Source: Vibrio sp. 14G-20 (lineage in GTDB: Bacteria; Pseudomonadota; Gammaproteobacteria; Enterobacterales; Vibrionaceae). From it: 64,000 nt of DNA. Each line of letters starts with the position of its first letter. The stretch's first letter is position 1. This document shows, piece by piece, positions 1-9,314 of the stretch. The stretch is taken from NCBI RefSeq assembly GCF_026241515.1, contig NZ_JAPHPW010000003.1:62001-126000 (forward strand). The letters run 5' to 3'. Below the pieces are notes generated by a model. The model had not been told where the DNA came from. It did no database searches and saw only the letters and a list, made by a program, of their open reading frames with translations. Both the position numbers and the translations under genes were made by a program.

Positions 1-1
1 A

Positions 2-331
2 ACGACTCGTATCCAAAACGCGGGTACTGAAGTAGTAGAAGCTAAAGCTGGCGGCGGCAGTGCTACACTGTCTATGGGGCAAGCGGCTTGTCGTTTCGGT
101 CTTGCACTAGTTAAAGCTCTTCAAGGCGAAGAGAACGTGATTGAGTGTGCATACGTTGAAGGTGAAGGCGAGCACGCACCATTCTTCGCTCAACCAGTTA
201 AGCTAGGTAAAGAGGGCGCAGAAGCGATCCTTAGCTATGGTGAACTGAGCGACTTTGAGCGTAACGCTTTAGATAGCATGCTTGAAACGCTAAATGGCGA
301 TATTGAGATTGGTGTTGAATTCGCTAAATAA
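2..331 (+). CDS. mdh: Malate dehydrogenase, C-terminal part
   Basis: This is the last 109 codons of an NAD-dependent malate dehydrogenase, the cytosolic TCA-cycle enzyme that interconverts malate and oxaloacetate. The reading frame is already open at base 2 and runs to the TAA at 329-331; the start lies outside the window. The visible part carries the [10 protein letters not shown] segment and the C-terminal helix region typical of the enterobacterial/Vibrio enzyme (family length about 311 residues), so roughly the last third is present. An in-frame ATG at 74 is internal and is not a start. An intrinsic terminator follows at 374-398, so the gene is probably transcribed alone. Confidence 0.95.
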   Translation, partial: TTRIQNAGTEVVEAKAGGGSATLSMGQAACRFGLALVKALQGEENVIECAYVEGEGEHAPFFAQPVKLGKEGAEAILSYGELSDFERNALDSMLETLNGDIEIGVEFAK

Positions 332-373
332 ACGATAGATAACTGAACTCTGCTAAAAAGACAGTTAATGAAA

Positions 374-398
374 GTCGATCATTGTGATCGGCTTTTTT
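374..398 (+). terminator. Intrinsic terminator of mdh
   Basis: A 7-bp stem (374-380 with 386-392, one G-T pair) with a 5-nt loop is followed by six T residues. It sits 43 bases after the mdh stop codon. Confidence 0.8.
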
Positions 399-460
399 GA
401 TCCTTGTATTCAACCCACTCGTATTCTTTTTGTTATTACGAAGAATTAGGGTATTGGATT

Positions 461-652
461 ATGACTAGAGTACAAAAGGGAATGAATGTTAACTATCTAG
501 GTCGCTTGGGCAAGATATTGGTTATCGATGAGCAAGAGCAGTTCGCTTTGTTTGAGTCTTACAACAGTCATAAGCAATATGCGGTTCCGTTGGAAGAACT
601 TGAAGAGATAGAAGTGCAATTACCTTTATCATTAGAATCGAGTCGATATTAA
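461..652 (+). CDS. Small conserved-looking protein of unknown function
   Basis: A 63-residue open frame between two terminators. I start it at ATG 461, which has an AGG at 448-450; the longer frame from TTG 404 would begin right behind the mdh terminator and has no ribosome site. A third option is ATG 482, directly behind AAAAGGG. The central part (YLGRLGKILVIDE, then QFALFESY and QYAVPLEELEEI) looks like a small beta-rich fold with an acidic C-terminal half. No signal peptide or membrane segment is visible. I do not recognise the family. Codon use matches its neighbours and a strong terminator follows at 684, which supports a real gene. Confidence 0.55.
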   Translation: MTRVQKGMNVNYLGRLGKILVIDEQEQFALFESYNSHKQYAVPLEELEEIEVQLPLSLESSRY

Positions 653-683
653 AACCCAGAGTAATATCTAGCAGGATCAAAAA

Positions 684-705
684 AAGAGCCAACCGGCTCT
701 TTTTT
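684..705. terminator. Bidirectional terminator between the small protein gene and ispB
   Basis: The 7-bp stem AAGAGCC/GGCTCTT (684-690, 695-701) has a 4-nt loop, with A residues on the left and T residues on the right, so it can end transcripts from both converging genes. Confidence 0.8.
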
Positions 706-740
706 ATTATATAGCTGTCTACTGACTACTTAGCTTCTAT

Positions 741-1712
741 TTACTTGCTACGTTTTACTGCAAGGTGAGCTAGCGTAGTTAAAGCCTGCTTATATTCTGA
801 ATCAGGAAGAATAGAAAGCTCAGCTATCGCTTTATCAGCTTCTTCATAGGCTTTATTGGTCGTGTACTCTAACGAGCCTGTCTCTTTCATTACAGACATA
901 ATGTCGTCGAGACGTTCCATACCATTGGCTTTTTCGATCGCTTCACGAATCATGCTCGCTTGGTCTGGGGAGCCATTACGCATTGCGTAAAGCAACGGTA
1001 ACGTCGGTTTACCTTCTGCTAGGTCATCACCAACATTTTTACCCATCTCTTTACCATCAGCGGTGTAATCCATCACATCATCAATAAGCTGGAATGCCGT
1101 TCCTAGGTATTTACCGTAGTTTTGCATCGCCGTTTCGATTTCAGGTGAAGACTCTGTAAGAATCGCGCCGATTTGGGTTGCGGCTTCAAACAAACGAGCG
1201 GTCTTTGAATAGATCACCTGCATGTAGCTTTCTTCTGTAGTGTCTGGGTTATTGCAGTTCATCAATTGTTGAACTTCACCCTCGGCAATCACGTTTACGG
1301 CTTCACTCATTAATTCAAGGATCCTTAAAGATCCTAGCGTCGTCATCATCTGGAATGAGCGAGTGTAAATAAAGTCCCCGACCAAAACGCTAGCGGCATT
1401 ACCAAAAGCTGCATTGGCAGTCGCTTTACCACGTCTCATGTCCGATTCGTCGACGACATCATCATGAAGTAAAGTTGCTGTGTGAATAAACTCAATAAAG
1501 GCAGCAGAGGTGATATGAGCTTCACCTTGATAACCAAGAGCACGAGCAGATAAAAGAGCAAGCAAAGGGCGTAGGCGTTTGCCTCCACCGCTAACGATAT
1601 AAAAACCAAGCTGGTTGATTAAACTTACGTCAGAATTAAGTTGGGCTTGAATTGTTTCATTCACTTTTGCCATATCATTGGCAGTAAGCGTTTGGATAGC
1701 TTTAAAATCCAT
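741..1712 (-). CDS. ispB: Octaprenyl diphosphate synthase
   Basis: IspB extends farnesyl diphosphate with isopentenyl diphosphate to make the C40 side chain of ubiquinone and menaquinone; it is a soluble all-alpha enzyme. The 323 residues match the family length. GGGKRLRP (42-49) and the two aspartate-rich metal-binding motifs, DDVVD at 84-88 and DDVMD at 211-215, are intact. The start is ATG 1712. The gene diverges from rplU across a 269-bp gap, the same arrangement as in E. coli, and ends at the bidirectional terminator near 700. Confidence 0.96.
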   Translation of the reverse strand: MDFKAIQTLTANDMAKVNETIQAQLNSDVSLINQLGFYIVSGGGKRLRPLLALLSARALGYQGEAHITSAAFIEFIHTATLLHDDVVDESDMRRGKATANAAFGNAASVLVGDFIYTRSFQMMTTLGSLRILELMSEAVNVIAEGEVQQLMNCNNPDTTEESYMQVIYSKTARLFEAATQIGAILTESSPEIETAMQNYGKYLGTAFQLIDDVMDYTADGKEMGKNVGDDLAEGKPTLPLLYAMRNGSPDQASMIREAIEKANGMERLDDIMSVMKETGSLEYTTNKAYEEADKAIAELSILPDSEYKQALTTLAHLAVKRSK

Positions 1713-1870
1713 TGTTCATCCGGCTGAAGTTAGACCCTGAAAGGCTTATACGTTGTATTTAATTGTTGAATAATACACGTAAAAAACGTTGATTAATACA
1801 TCACTTAAGGGCATCATTGCCGCACTTTTCTTTGGCGAACATGTTTTCGCCAATATTTTAAAAATATGGC

Positions 1871-1899
1871 TTGTCATAGCGCCATGATTCCCGTAGAAT
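1871..1899 (+). promoter_or_regulatory. Sigma-70 promoter of rplU-rpmA
   Basis: TTGTCA (1871-1876) and TAGAAT (1894-1899) are separated by exactly 17 bp, each matching the consensus at five of six positions. It lies about 80 bp before the rplU start. Inferred from sequence only. Confidence 0.7.
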
Positions 1900-1981
1900 C
1901 TGCGCCCTATTGATTAGTTTAGCGCACACCCGAGTTGTACAATTAACAACCATAGGCTGTGCGGAAAAAGCGGAGTAAAAT

Positions 1982-2293
1982 ATGTACGCTGTTTTCCAAT
2001 CTGGTGGCAAACAACACCGAGTAAGCGAAGGTCAAACACTTCGTTTAGAGAAATTAGACGTTGAAACTGGTGCAACTGTTGAATTTGATAAAGTTCTTCT
2101 TGTTGCTAACGGCGAAGAAATCGCTGTTGGTGCACCTCTTGTAGAAGGTGGTAAGGTTACTGCGGAAGTAGTACAACACGGTCGTGGCGATAAAGTAAAA
2201 ATCGTTAAGTTCCGTCGTCGTAAGCACTCACGTAAGCAAGCTGGTCACCGTCAGTGGTTCACAGAAGTGAAAATCACTGGCATTAACGCTTAA
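1982..2293 (+). CDS. rplU: 50S ribosomal protein L21
   Basis: A 103-residue protein of full family length. L21 binds 23S rRNA in the large subunit. The N-terminal [14 protein letters not shown] and the basic [11 protein letters not shown] loop near residue 80 are diagnostic. The purine-rich GCGGAG upstream of ATG 1982 is a good ribosome site. It is followed after 19 bases by rpmA and shares its promoter. Confidence 0.98.
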   Translation: MYAVFQSGGKQHRVSEGQTLRLEKLDVETGATVEFDKVLLVANGEEIAVGAPLVEGGKVTAEVVQHGRGDKVKIVKFRRRKHSRKQAGHRQWFTEVKITGINA

Positions 2294-2312
2294 GTATTAG
2301 GAGAGTTTAACA

Positions 2313-2570
2313 ATGGCACATAAAAAAGCTGGCGGTTCTACTAATAACGGCCGCGATTCAGAAAGCAAACGTCTTGGTGTTAAGCGTTTTGGTGGTGAAT
2401 CTGTTCTTGCAGGTAACATCATCGTTCGTCAACGTGGTACTAAGTTCCACGCTGGCACAAACGTTGGCATCGGTAAAGACCATACTCTTTTCGCTCTTAC
2501 TGAAGGTAAAGTGAAATTTGCAGTAAAAGGTCCTAAAAACCGCAAGTTTGTAAGCATCGAAGCTGAGTAA
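2313..2570 (+). CDS. rpmA: 50S ribosomal protein L27
   Basis: An 85-residue protein of normal length. L27 reaches into the peptidyl transferase centre. The N-terminus [15 protein letters not shown] and the KRFGGE and RQRGTKFH segments are diagnostic. The ribosome site AGGAG lies at 2299-2303. It is the second gene of the L21-L27 unit, which ends at the terminator at 2622. Confidence 0.98.
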   Translation: MAHKKAGGSTNNGRDSESKRLGVKRFGGESVLAGNIIVRQRGTKFHAGTNVGIGKDHTLFALTEGKVKFAVKGPKNRKFVSIEAE

Positions 2571-2621
2571 TTTAATCTTTAACTAGATTATTTATATTAG
2601 CTTTCAAGCTGAATTCAAAAG

Positions 2622-2646
2622 CCCTGCCGATTCGGCAGGGTTTTTT
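2622..2646 (+). terminator. Terminator of rplU-rpmA
   Basis: The 8-bp GC-rich stem CCCTGCCG/CGGCAGGG (2622-2629, 2633-2640) is followed by six T residues. Confidence 0.9.
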
Positions 2647-2789
2647 ATTTATAGCGAGAATAAAAAAGTAGACGCTCTGGCTTTAGTTTGAGAATCAGTT
2701 TGGTTTTTGATAAACAGTTTTGTTTTAAGAAGCCGTTTGTTTTTTAAGAAACAGAAAGCAAAGAACCTCTCCTTATTTGTTCCTTGGTT

Positions 2790-2841
2790 GCAGATCGATC
2801 TAGATCTTAGGTGATCGATCTAAACACGGATCTGCTAGAAT
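2790..2841 (+). promoter_or_regulatory. GATC cluster overlapping the probable obgE promoter
   Basis: Six GATC tetranucleotides start at 2793, 2797, 2803, 2813, 2817 and 2829. The ten-base unit GATCGATCTA occurs twice, at 2793 and 2813, exactly 20 bp apart, and GCAGATC (2790-2796) is inverted as GATCTGC (2829-2835). A TAGAAT at 2836-2841 is a credible -10 box, which would place the -35 region inside the cluster. GATC is the target of Dam methylase, present in vibrios, so methylation or SeqA-type binding could affect obgE; that part is inference. The remainder of the 2571-2892 gap holds only the rpmA terminator. Confidence 0.5.
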
Positions 2842-2889
2842 TTATATCACTCCTTGATGAGTGGTAACGCAACGTAAGTGCGGAGTTAA

Positions 2890-4065
<1,176 letters not shown>

Positions 4066-4126
4066 TCCTCATCGTTTCTTATAAATACTTTGGTCGCTTC
4101 TTCTAAAGCACACTGATAGTTTTACT

Positions 4127-4155
4127 AAACCGCAATGAAAATTGCGGTTTTTTTG
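4127..4155 (+). terminator. Terminator of obgE
   Basis: A perfect 10-bp stem AAACCGCAAT/ATTGCGGTTT (4127-4136, 4141-4150) with a GAAA loop is followed by a T run. Confidence 0.9.
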
Positions 4156-4213
4156 TATCTAAATCATTATGTCTTATCGAATTTTAATGCAGAATTTATT
4201 TCTGGATAATTAA

Positions 4214-4373
4214 TACCAATCGTAGTAATTAACTGGTCACCCTAGCTTGTTAAAACGCTCGATAACTGCGTTAGAGATTTTGATTGTAGAATAACTACTT
4301 ATCGAAAATCTCTGCCTTGTTCTCAAGCTTTTTTCCTGCGCTATTTCTGATCACTTACTTACTGTGATTGGTA
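4214..4373. repeat. 160-bp non-coding element with terminal inverted repeats
   Basis: The ends are 15-base inverted repeats matching at 13 positions: TACCAATCGTAGTAA at 4214 and the complement of TTACTGTGATTGGTA ending at 4373. An inner dyad, AGAGATTTT (about 4275-4284) against AAAATCTCT (about 4307-4315), would let the RNA or single strand fold. It carries no open frame and fills most of the gap between the obgE terminator and yjjP. From memory, short elements with TACCAATC-type ends are dispersed in many Vibrio genomes; only one copy is visible in this window. Confidence 0.6.
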
Positions 4374-4395
4374 TAACGCCTATGGGAAGGAAATC

Positions 4396-5163
4396 ATGGC
4401 ATCAGAACAAAGAGCGATCTCAAGGTTAGTCGCTCAATCAGGACAAATGTTATTGGCACACGGCGCTGAGAGCACATTAGTCGGCGATATTATGCGCCGC
4501 ATCGGTATTGCTTGTGGGGTGAATGAGGTTGAAGTTGCACTGTCAGCCAATGCGTTGGTCGTGACAACAGTAATGGATGATCACTGTATAACGACTACTC
4601 GAAGCTGTGCTGATCGTGGCATTAATATGCAGGTTATCACCGATATTCAACGTATTTGCATCATGATGGAGAAGGGAATTCTTGATTATGATTTGGCGAA
4701 TAAAAAGATTCAAAACATCAGCCCCGAGCGCTACAACCGTTGGTTAGTGGTTGTGATGATAGGGTTATCGTGCGCCTCTTTTAGTCATCTAGCCGGTGGG
4801 GATTGGCAAGTCTTCATGATGACCTTTATCGCTTCAGCTTGCGGTATGATCGTCAGACAAGAGATTGGTCATCGCCATTTCAATCCGCTATTAAACTTTG
4901 CTATCACAGCATTCGTTACTACGACCATTTCAGCGCAAGCGGTTCTTTATAATATCGGTGGTCAACCCACTATCGTTATGGCTTCTTCTGTGCTGATGCT
5001 TGTACCCGGTTTCCCTCTGATTAACTCCGTCGCTGATATGCTCAAAGGTCACATCAATATGGGTTTGGCGCGCTTTACCATGGCCAGTTTATTAACTTTA
5101 GCGACGAGCTTGGGCATTGTCGCGGCGATGAGTCTATCGGATGTTTGGGGGTGGGCGAGCTAA
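4396..5163 (+). CDS. yjjP: YjjP, large subunit of a ThrE-type exporter
   Basis: A 255-residue protein of the DUF1212/ThrE family. An N-terminal soluble domain (about residues 1-115, with AQSGQMLLAHGAEST) precedes about five membrane helices from residue 118 on. In E. coli YjjP and YjjB together export succinate; in other bacteria the fused ThrE protein exports threonine and serine, so the substrate here is not certain. GGGAAGGAA precedes ATG 4396. The stop overlaps the start of yjjB by one base (TAATG), so the two parts are translationally coupled. Confidence 0.85.
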   Translation: MASEQRAISRLVAQSGQMLLAHGAESTLVGDIMRRIGIACGVNEVEVALSANALVVTTVMDDHCITTTRSCADRGINMQVITDIQRICIMMEKGILDYDLANKKIQNISPERYNRWLVVVMIGLSCASFSHLAGGDWQVFMMTFIASACGMIVRQEIGHRHFNPLLNFAITAFVTTTISAQAVLYNIGGQPTIVMASSVLMLVPGFPLINSVADMLKGHINMGLARFTMASLLTLATSLGIVAAMSLSDVWGWAS

Positions 5164-5636
5164 TGAGTATTTTTGAACTGTTTTTAGGTCTACTCAACGA
5201 TATGTTTTTCGCAGCGATTCCTGCGGTTGGGTTTGCATTGGTATTTAACGTTCCGCAACGCGCTTTAATTTATTGTGCACTAGGTGGTTCTATCGGTCAT
5301 GGTAGCCGTTATCTGATGATGCACTTTGGTATTCCAATCGAATGGGCAACATTCTTCGCCGCGACTGTTGTTGGCATGATAGGGGTTCATTGGTCGCATA
5401 AACTGTTAGCGCATCCAAAGGTGTTTACGGTTGCAGCCTTAATTCCTATGATTCCTGGTGTATTTGCCTTTAAGGCGATGATTGCCATGGTGGAGATTAA
5501 CAGGGCCGGCTACACGCCAGAATTGCTGGCAATGTTGATGGAGAACTTTTTAAAATCGATGTTCATTATCGCAGGTCTTGCGGTTGGCTTAGCTGTGCCT
5601 GGGCTGTTATTCTATCGCCGTAGACCTATCGTCTAG
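5163..5636 (+). CDS. yjjB: YjjB, small subunit of a ThrE-type exporter
   Basis: A 157-residue membrane protein of the DUF3815 family, the second half of the split ThrE transporter. I start it at ATG 5163 (MSIFELFLG), which overlaps the yjjP stop; an upstream in-frame TTG at 5145 is less likely. It has four to five hydrophobic helices and the conserved ALIPMIPG segment, the counterpart of the VPGFPL motif in YjjP. Its pairing with yjjP is the main support for function. Confidence 0.85.
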   Translation: MSIFELFLGLLNDMFFAAIPAVGFALVFNVPQRALIYCALGGSIGHGSRYLMMHFGIPIEWATFFAATVVGMIGVHWSHKLLAHPKVFTVAALIPMIPGVFAFKAMIAMVEINRAGYTPELLAMLMENFLKSMFIIAGLAVGLAVPGLLFYRRRPIV

Positions 5637-5676
5637 CTTCAATTTTACTCTCAAGTAAGGACAGGACCTTCGATTT

Positions 5677-6156
5677 ATGATCATCAGTATGATAGCGGCA
5701 ATGGCAGACAATCGTGTAATCGGTAAAGACAATCAGATGCCTTGGCATTTACCTGCGGATTTTGCATGGTTTAAACGCTCGACGATGGGTAAACCTGTCG
5801 TGATGGGGCGTAAAACCTATGATTCGATTGGGCGTCCTCTACCAGGTCGATTGAACGTTGTGATTAGCCGTGATGAGAGCTTAGAGATCGAAGGGGTGAC
5901 GACGGTTACTTCTATTGAAAATGCTCTGGAGCTCGTTAGTGATGTTGAAGAGGTGATGATTATCGGTGGCGGTTCAATCTATGAAAGCTGCCTCCCTAAA
6001 GCAGATAAGCTGTACCTGACTTATATCGATTTTGACGTTGATGGTGATACTCAATTCCCAGATTGGGGAGAAGGTTGGAAGCAGAGCTTTAGCGATACGT
6101 ATCAAGCGGATGAGAAAAACAAACACAATATGGAGTTTGTGATTCTCGAGCGTTAA
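5677..6156 (+). CDS. folA: Dihydrofolate reductase
   Basis: This enzyme reduces dihydrofolate to tetrahydrofolate with NADPH and is the trimethoprim target. At 159 residues it equals the E. coli enzyme. Visible hallmarks are the MPWHLPAD active site with Asp28 (Asp27 in E. coli), the GRKTYDSIGRPLPGR cofactor segment and MIIGGGSIY. Start ATG 5677. It converges on apaH with a strong hairpin between them. Confidence 0.97.
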   Translation: MIISMIAAMADNRVIGKDNQMPWHLPADFAWFKRSTMGKPVVMGRKTYDSIGRPLPGRLNVVISRDESLEIEGVTTVTSIENALELVSDVEEVMIIGGGSIYESCLPKADKLYLTYIDFDVDGDTQFPDWGEGWKQSFSDTYQADEKNKHNMEFVILER

Positions 6157-6167
6157 GCTCTGAAATT

Positions 6168-6202
6168 AAAAACGTTTGCGTTACTATGACAGTAACGCAA
6201 AC
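6168..6202 (-). terminator. Terminator after apaH (between convergent folA and apaH)
   Basis: A perfect 12-bp stem (6174-6185 with 6191-6202) has a 5-nt loop. Read on the minus strand it is followed by GTTTTTAATTT, a proper U tract. On the plus strand the hairpin lacks a T run, so it serves apaH better than folA. Confidence 0.8.
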
Positions 6203-6213
6203 TTCTCGTATCT

Positions 6214-7017
6214 CTAAAGCGCATCTTGAGTGAAAAACTTTTTATCTTCCCAGCGAAGAATCGTCAACTCTCCTCCCCAAACACATCCAGTATCTAAGCC
6301 AATCACATCTTTTCCGGAATAGCCTTCTAAGGCTGCCCAGTGTCCAAATAGCACGGTTTTATCAAGCGTAATACGTTGTAAAAGGTCAAACCAGGGTATC
6401 AAAGGTTCATCCGTAATTTCATTGGGCGGAAGTTTGCACGCCATGTCGAGTCGGCTATCTGGAGAGCAGAAGCGCATTCGAGTGAAGCTATTGATCGCAT
6501 AGCGATAACGTTCTATACCTTGTAATTCGTTGCTCCAGAGGTCTGGTGTGTTGCTGTACATGTTCTCGATAAGCCATTGCCAACGGTCCGATTTAAGTAA
6601 CGACGTTATCTCTCGATTCTCTGTGCGTGCTTGTTCCAAGTCCCATTGAGGTGAGATGCCCGCATGTGTCATAACAAACTCTGGGTGCTCTTGCATCAAG
6701 GGTTGTTGTCTTAACCATTCCAGCAATTGGTCACGGTCTTCAGCATCAAGAATAGGTTGAGTTTTATCTTTTGGTTTGGCTGAAAAGAGGCCTAAGGATA
6801 CAGCAAGTAGATGCAAGTCATGGTTGCCTAATACAACCTTAGCTGCGTCACCAAGGTTGCGAATAAAGCGTAGTGTCTCCAATGACTTAGGACCTCGAGC
6901 GACTAAATCACCAGCGACCCATAAAGTATCTTTGTGTTTATCAAAACTGATAGTTTCAAGCAGCAACTGAAGTTCGTCGAAGCACCCTTGAATGTCTCCG
7001 ACAATGTAATTCGACAA
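6214..7017 (-). CDS. apaH: Diadenosine tetraphosphatase (symmetrical)
   Basis: ApaH splits Ap4A into two ADP and in E. coli also removes Np4 caps from RNA. The metallophosphoesterase signature is complete: GDIQG (7-11), GDLVARGP (36-43) and GNHD (64-67), with later histidine motifs THAG and FGHWA. At 267 residues it is slightly shorter than the E. coli protein (280). It is the last gene of the lptD-to-apaH run, 31 bp after apaG. Confidence 0.96.
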   Translation of the reverse strand: MSNYIVGDIQGCFDELQLLLETISFDKHKDTLWVAGDLVARGPKSLETLRFIRNLGDAAKVVLGNHDLHLLAVSLGLFSAKPKDKTQPILDAEDRDQLLEWLRQQPLMQEHPEFVMTHAGISPQWDLEQARTENREITSLLKSDRWQWLIENMYSNTPDLWSNELQGIERYRYAINSFTRMRFCSPDSRLDMACKLPPNEITDEPLIPWFDLLQRITLDKTVLFGHWAALEGYSGKDVIGLDTGCVWGGELTILRWEDKKFFTQDAL

Positions 7018-7048
7018 AATAATTTCCTGTAAGTAGTAGAGATGTGTA

Positions 7049-7429
7049 CTAATTAAGAATGTTAGGGATGGCGAGCCTGAACGGGTCGACTTCAGTTATG
7101 AAATCGATGCCTTTGTGATCGGTCATCACATAGTGACCCTGCATGACACCCACAGGGGTCTCGATGACAGTACCGCTTGTGTAGGTGTATTCGTCGTTGG
7201 CTTCAATTACAGGTTGCTGCCCAACCACACCATCACCTTCAATAGTGAGCTGTTTGCCGTTGGAGTCAGTAATTAGCCAGCGACGTGACATAAGTTGTAC
7301 CGTTGTTTTACTGAGGTTTTTGATGGTAATGATGTAAGCGAAGACGTAACGATTCTTCGTTGGCTCAGATTGTTCTTCTATGTACTTAGAGTGAACCTGG
7401 CATTTGATACAGGGCGTAGATATATCCAT
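7049..7429 (-). CDS. apaG: ApaG / DUF525 protein
   Basis: A 126-residue ApaG protein, a fibronectin-III-like beta sandwich; its molecular role is not settled (the name comes from its operon). Family features seen are [24 protein letters not shown] and the GVMQGHY segment near the C-terminus. It is followed by apaH. A strong hairpin lies between rsmA and apaG, so apaGH may have an additional promoter or be expressed at a lower level than the upstream genes. Confidence 0.93.
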   Translation of the reverse strand: MDISTPCIKCQVHSKYIEEQSEPTKNRYVFAYIITIKNLSKTTVQLMSRRWLITDSNGKQLTIEGDGVVGQQPVIEANDEYTYTSGTVIETPVGVMQGHYVMTDHKGIDFITEVDPFRLAIPNILN

Positions 7430-7470
7430 ATTCGCACCTTTTATTGTTGATATACTTTAAAGTATTACAT

Positions 7471-7507
7471 AAAAAAGGCTCCTAACCGAAGTGTAGGAGC
7501 CTTTTTT
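7471..7507 (-). terminator. Terminator-like hairpin between rsmA and apaG
   Basis: A perfect 14-bp stem (7471-7484 with 7494-7507) begins three bases after the rsmA stop. On the minus strand it ends in six T residues. It lies inside an otherwise continuous gene run and so probably attenuates readthrough into apaGH. Confidence 0.85.
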
Positions 7508-7509
7508 AT

Positions 7510-8325
7510 TTATTTGTCAGCGTTGTGACTGTCGTACAACCAGTTTGCCATGTCGACAAACTGCTCGAGCGTTAAGTTCTCAGGGCGCATGCCAGGGTTG
7601 ATACCTAGCTCTTCAAGCACTTCCTTATCGATCAAGCTCTTGTAGCAGTTACGAACTGTTTTACGACGCTGGTTAAAGCCTTCTCGACATACGCGATCAA
7701 GCCATTTCAGATCTTTTGCCGGGTAAGGTAGCACTTCGTATGGCTGTAGGCGTACAACTGCTGAATCTACTTTCGGTGGCGGAACGAAGGCCGTTGGTGG
7801 CACTTCTAGCACTGGCGTTACTTTACAGTAGTATTGAGCCATTACCGTAAGACGACCATAAGCTTTAGTACCTGGGCCGGCCGCTAATCGGTTAACCACT
7901 TCTTTTTGAAGCATGAAGTGCATGTCTTGCACGTCTTTATGGAACTCAAAAAGGTGGAACATCAATGGTGTCGAGATGTTGTATGGCAAGTTACCGAAAA
8001 TACGTAGCTTGTTGTTTGGCTTAACAAGTTGTTCGAAATCGAACTTCATTGCATCGCCTTCATAGATCGTTAGCTTATCAGCCAGATCGGGATGGTTGCG
8101 CAGACGTTCTGCAAGGTCTCTATCTAATTCGATAACGGTAAATTTATCGACAAGTTTGCCAACAGGCTCTGTAATAGCACCAAGACCAGGGCCAATTTCT
8201 ACCAAGTTTTGGCCTGGTAGTGGGTTAATACTCGATACGATGCCATCAATAATGTATGGATCGTTAAGGAAGTTTTGACCAAAACGTTTACGCGCTTTGT
8301 GCCCTAAGTGGACATCATTTCTCAT
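7510..8325 (-). CDS. rsmA: 16S rRNA (A1518/A1519) dimethyltransferase
   Basis: RsmA (KsgA) dimethylates two adjacent adenines in helix 45 of 16S rRNA late in 30S assembly; its loss gives kasugamycin resistance. The SAM-binding loop EIGPGLG (43-49), the acidic ELD at 66-68 and the catalytic NLPY at 112-115 are present. At 271 residues it is of normal length. Its ATG overlaps the pdxA stop by four bases (ATGA), indicating translational coupling. Confidence 0.97.
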   Translation of the reverse strand: MRNDVHLGHKARKRFGQNFLNDPYIIDGIVSSINPLPGQNLVEIGPGLGAITEPVGKLVDKFTVIELDRDLAERLRNHPDLADKLTIYEGDAMKFDFEQLVKPNNKLRIFGNLPYNISTPLMFHLFEFHKDVQDMHFMLQKEVVNRLAAGPGTKAYGRLTVMAQYYCKVTPVLEVPPTAFVPPPKVDSAVVRLQPYEVLPYPAKDLKWLDRVCREGFNQRRKTVRNCYKSLIDKEVLEELGINPGMRPENLTLEQFVDMANWLYDSHNADK

Positions 8326-9314
8326 TGCTTTTTCTCTACTAATTCAATGGCGTGCGTGAGCGCTGTTCTAAAGCTCCCTGTATCGGCTTGGCCTTTCCCT
8401 GCCAAGTCTAAGGCGGTACCGTGGTCGACTGATGTGCGAATAAACGGCAAGCCAAGCGTGATGTTCACTGAGCGACCAAACCCTTTGTATTTCAATACCG
8501 GGAGTACTTGGTCGTGATACATACCTAAAACAGCATCTGCATCTTGCAAATATTTTTCATTAAAGATGGTATCTGCTGGCAATGGGCCAACTAAATTGAT
8601 GCCATCTTTTTGGCGAATTTTTTCTAGCGTCGGGGTGATGGTTTCAATTTCTTCACGCCCTAAGCAACCATCTTCACCAGCATGTGGATTCAAGCCACAC
8701 ACGTAGATAGTTGGTTTCTCAATAGCAAATTTTTCGACCAAATCTTTATTCAGAATAGCAATAATTTGTTCTAACCTGTCTTCGGTCACTGCTTGAGATA
8801 CATAAGCTAGTGGGATGTGAGTTGTTACTAGCGCAACACGCAACCCTTCAGTTGCCAACATCATCACTACCAGTGGTGTATTGGACTTCTCTGCAAAAAA
8901 CTCGGTATGGCCGCTAAAAGCAACACCAGCTCGGTTAATTACACCCTTATGAACAGGGCCGGTGACAATAGCATCAAATTCATTATTCATACAGCCAATT
9001 GCTGCGGTTTCTAAAGTATTTAATACGTAATGACCGTTAGCCTCGTTGAGTTGACCTGCAACTGCTGTTTCAGCGAGTGGGACGTGTTTCACTACCAACG
9101 TACCTGCGCGTTGAGGTTGCTTAGCTGCGTTTGCGTCATAATCTAGCAGATCGACGTCGATACCAAGGAGCTTAGCTCGCTCAGATAGCAGTGTTTTATC
9201 TGCACAAACCACGAGTTGATGAGGCCAGCTTTCTTGAGATAGAGCCAGAGTCAAATCTGGACCTATCCCTGCGGGTTCACCTGCGGTTATGACAATACGT
9301 TTAGTTGTTGTCAT
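8322..9314 (-). CDS. pdxA: 4-hydroxythreonine-4-phosphate dehydrogenase
   Basis: PdxA catalyses the NAD-dependent oxidation of 4-phosphohydroxy-threonine in pyridoxal phosphate synthesis. I start it at ATG 9314 ([21 protein letters not shown]), giving 330 residues as in E. coli; the frame continues upstream to 9347, but that part overlaps surA and is not conserved. Metal-binding histidines are seen in [17 protein letters not shown] and GMYHDQVLP. The first 14 bases overlap the end of surA and the last four overlap rsmA, so it is tightly coupled on both sides. Confidence 0.96.
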   Translation of the reverse strand: MTTTKRIVITAGEPAGIGPDLTLALSQESWPHQLVVCADKTLLSERAKLLGIDVDLLDYDANAAKQPQRAGTLVVKHVPLAETAVAGQLNEANGHYVLNTLETAAIGCMNNEFDAIVTGPVHKGVINRAGVAFSGHTEFFAEKSNTPLVVMMLATEGLRVALVTTHIPLAYVSQAVTEDRLEQIIAILNKDLVEKFAIEKPTIYVCGLNPHAGEDGCLGREEIETITPTLEKIRQKDGINLVGPLPADTIFNEKYLQDADAVLGMYHDQVLPVLKYKGFGRSVNITLGLPFIRTSVDHGTALDLAGKGQADTGSFRTALTHAIELVEKKQ

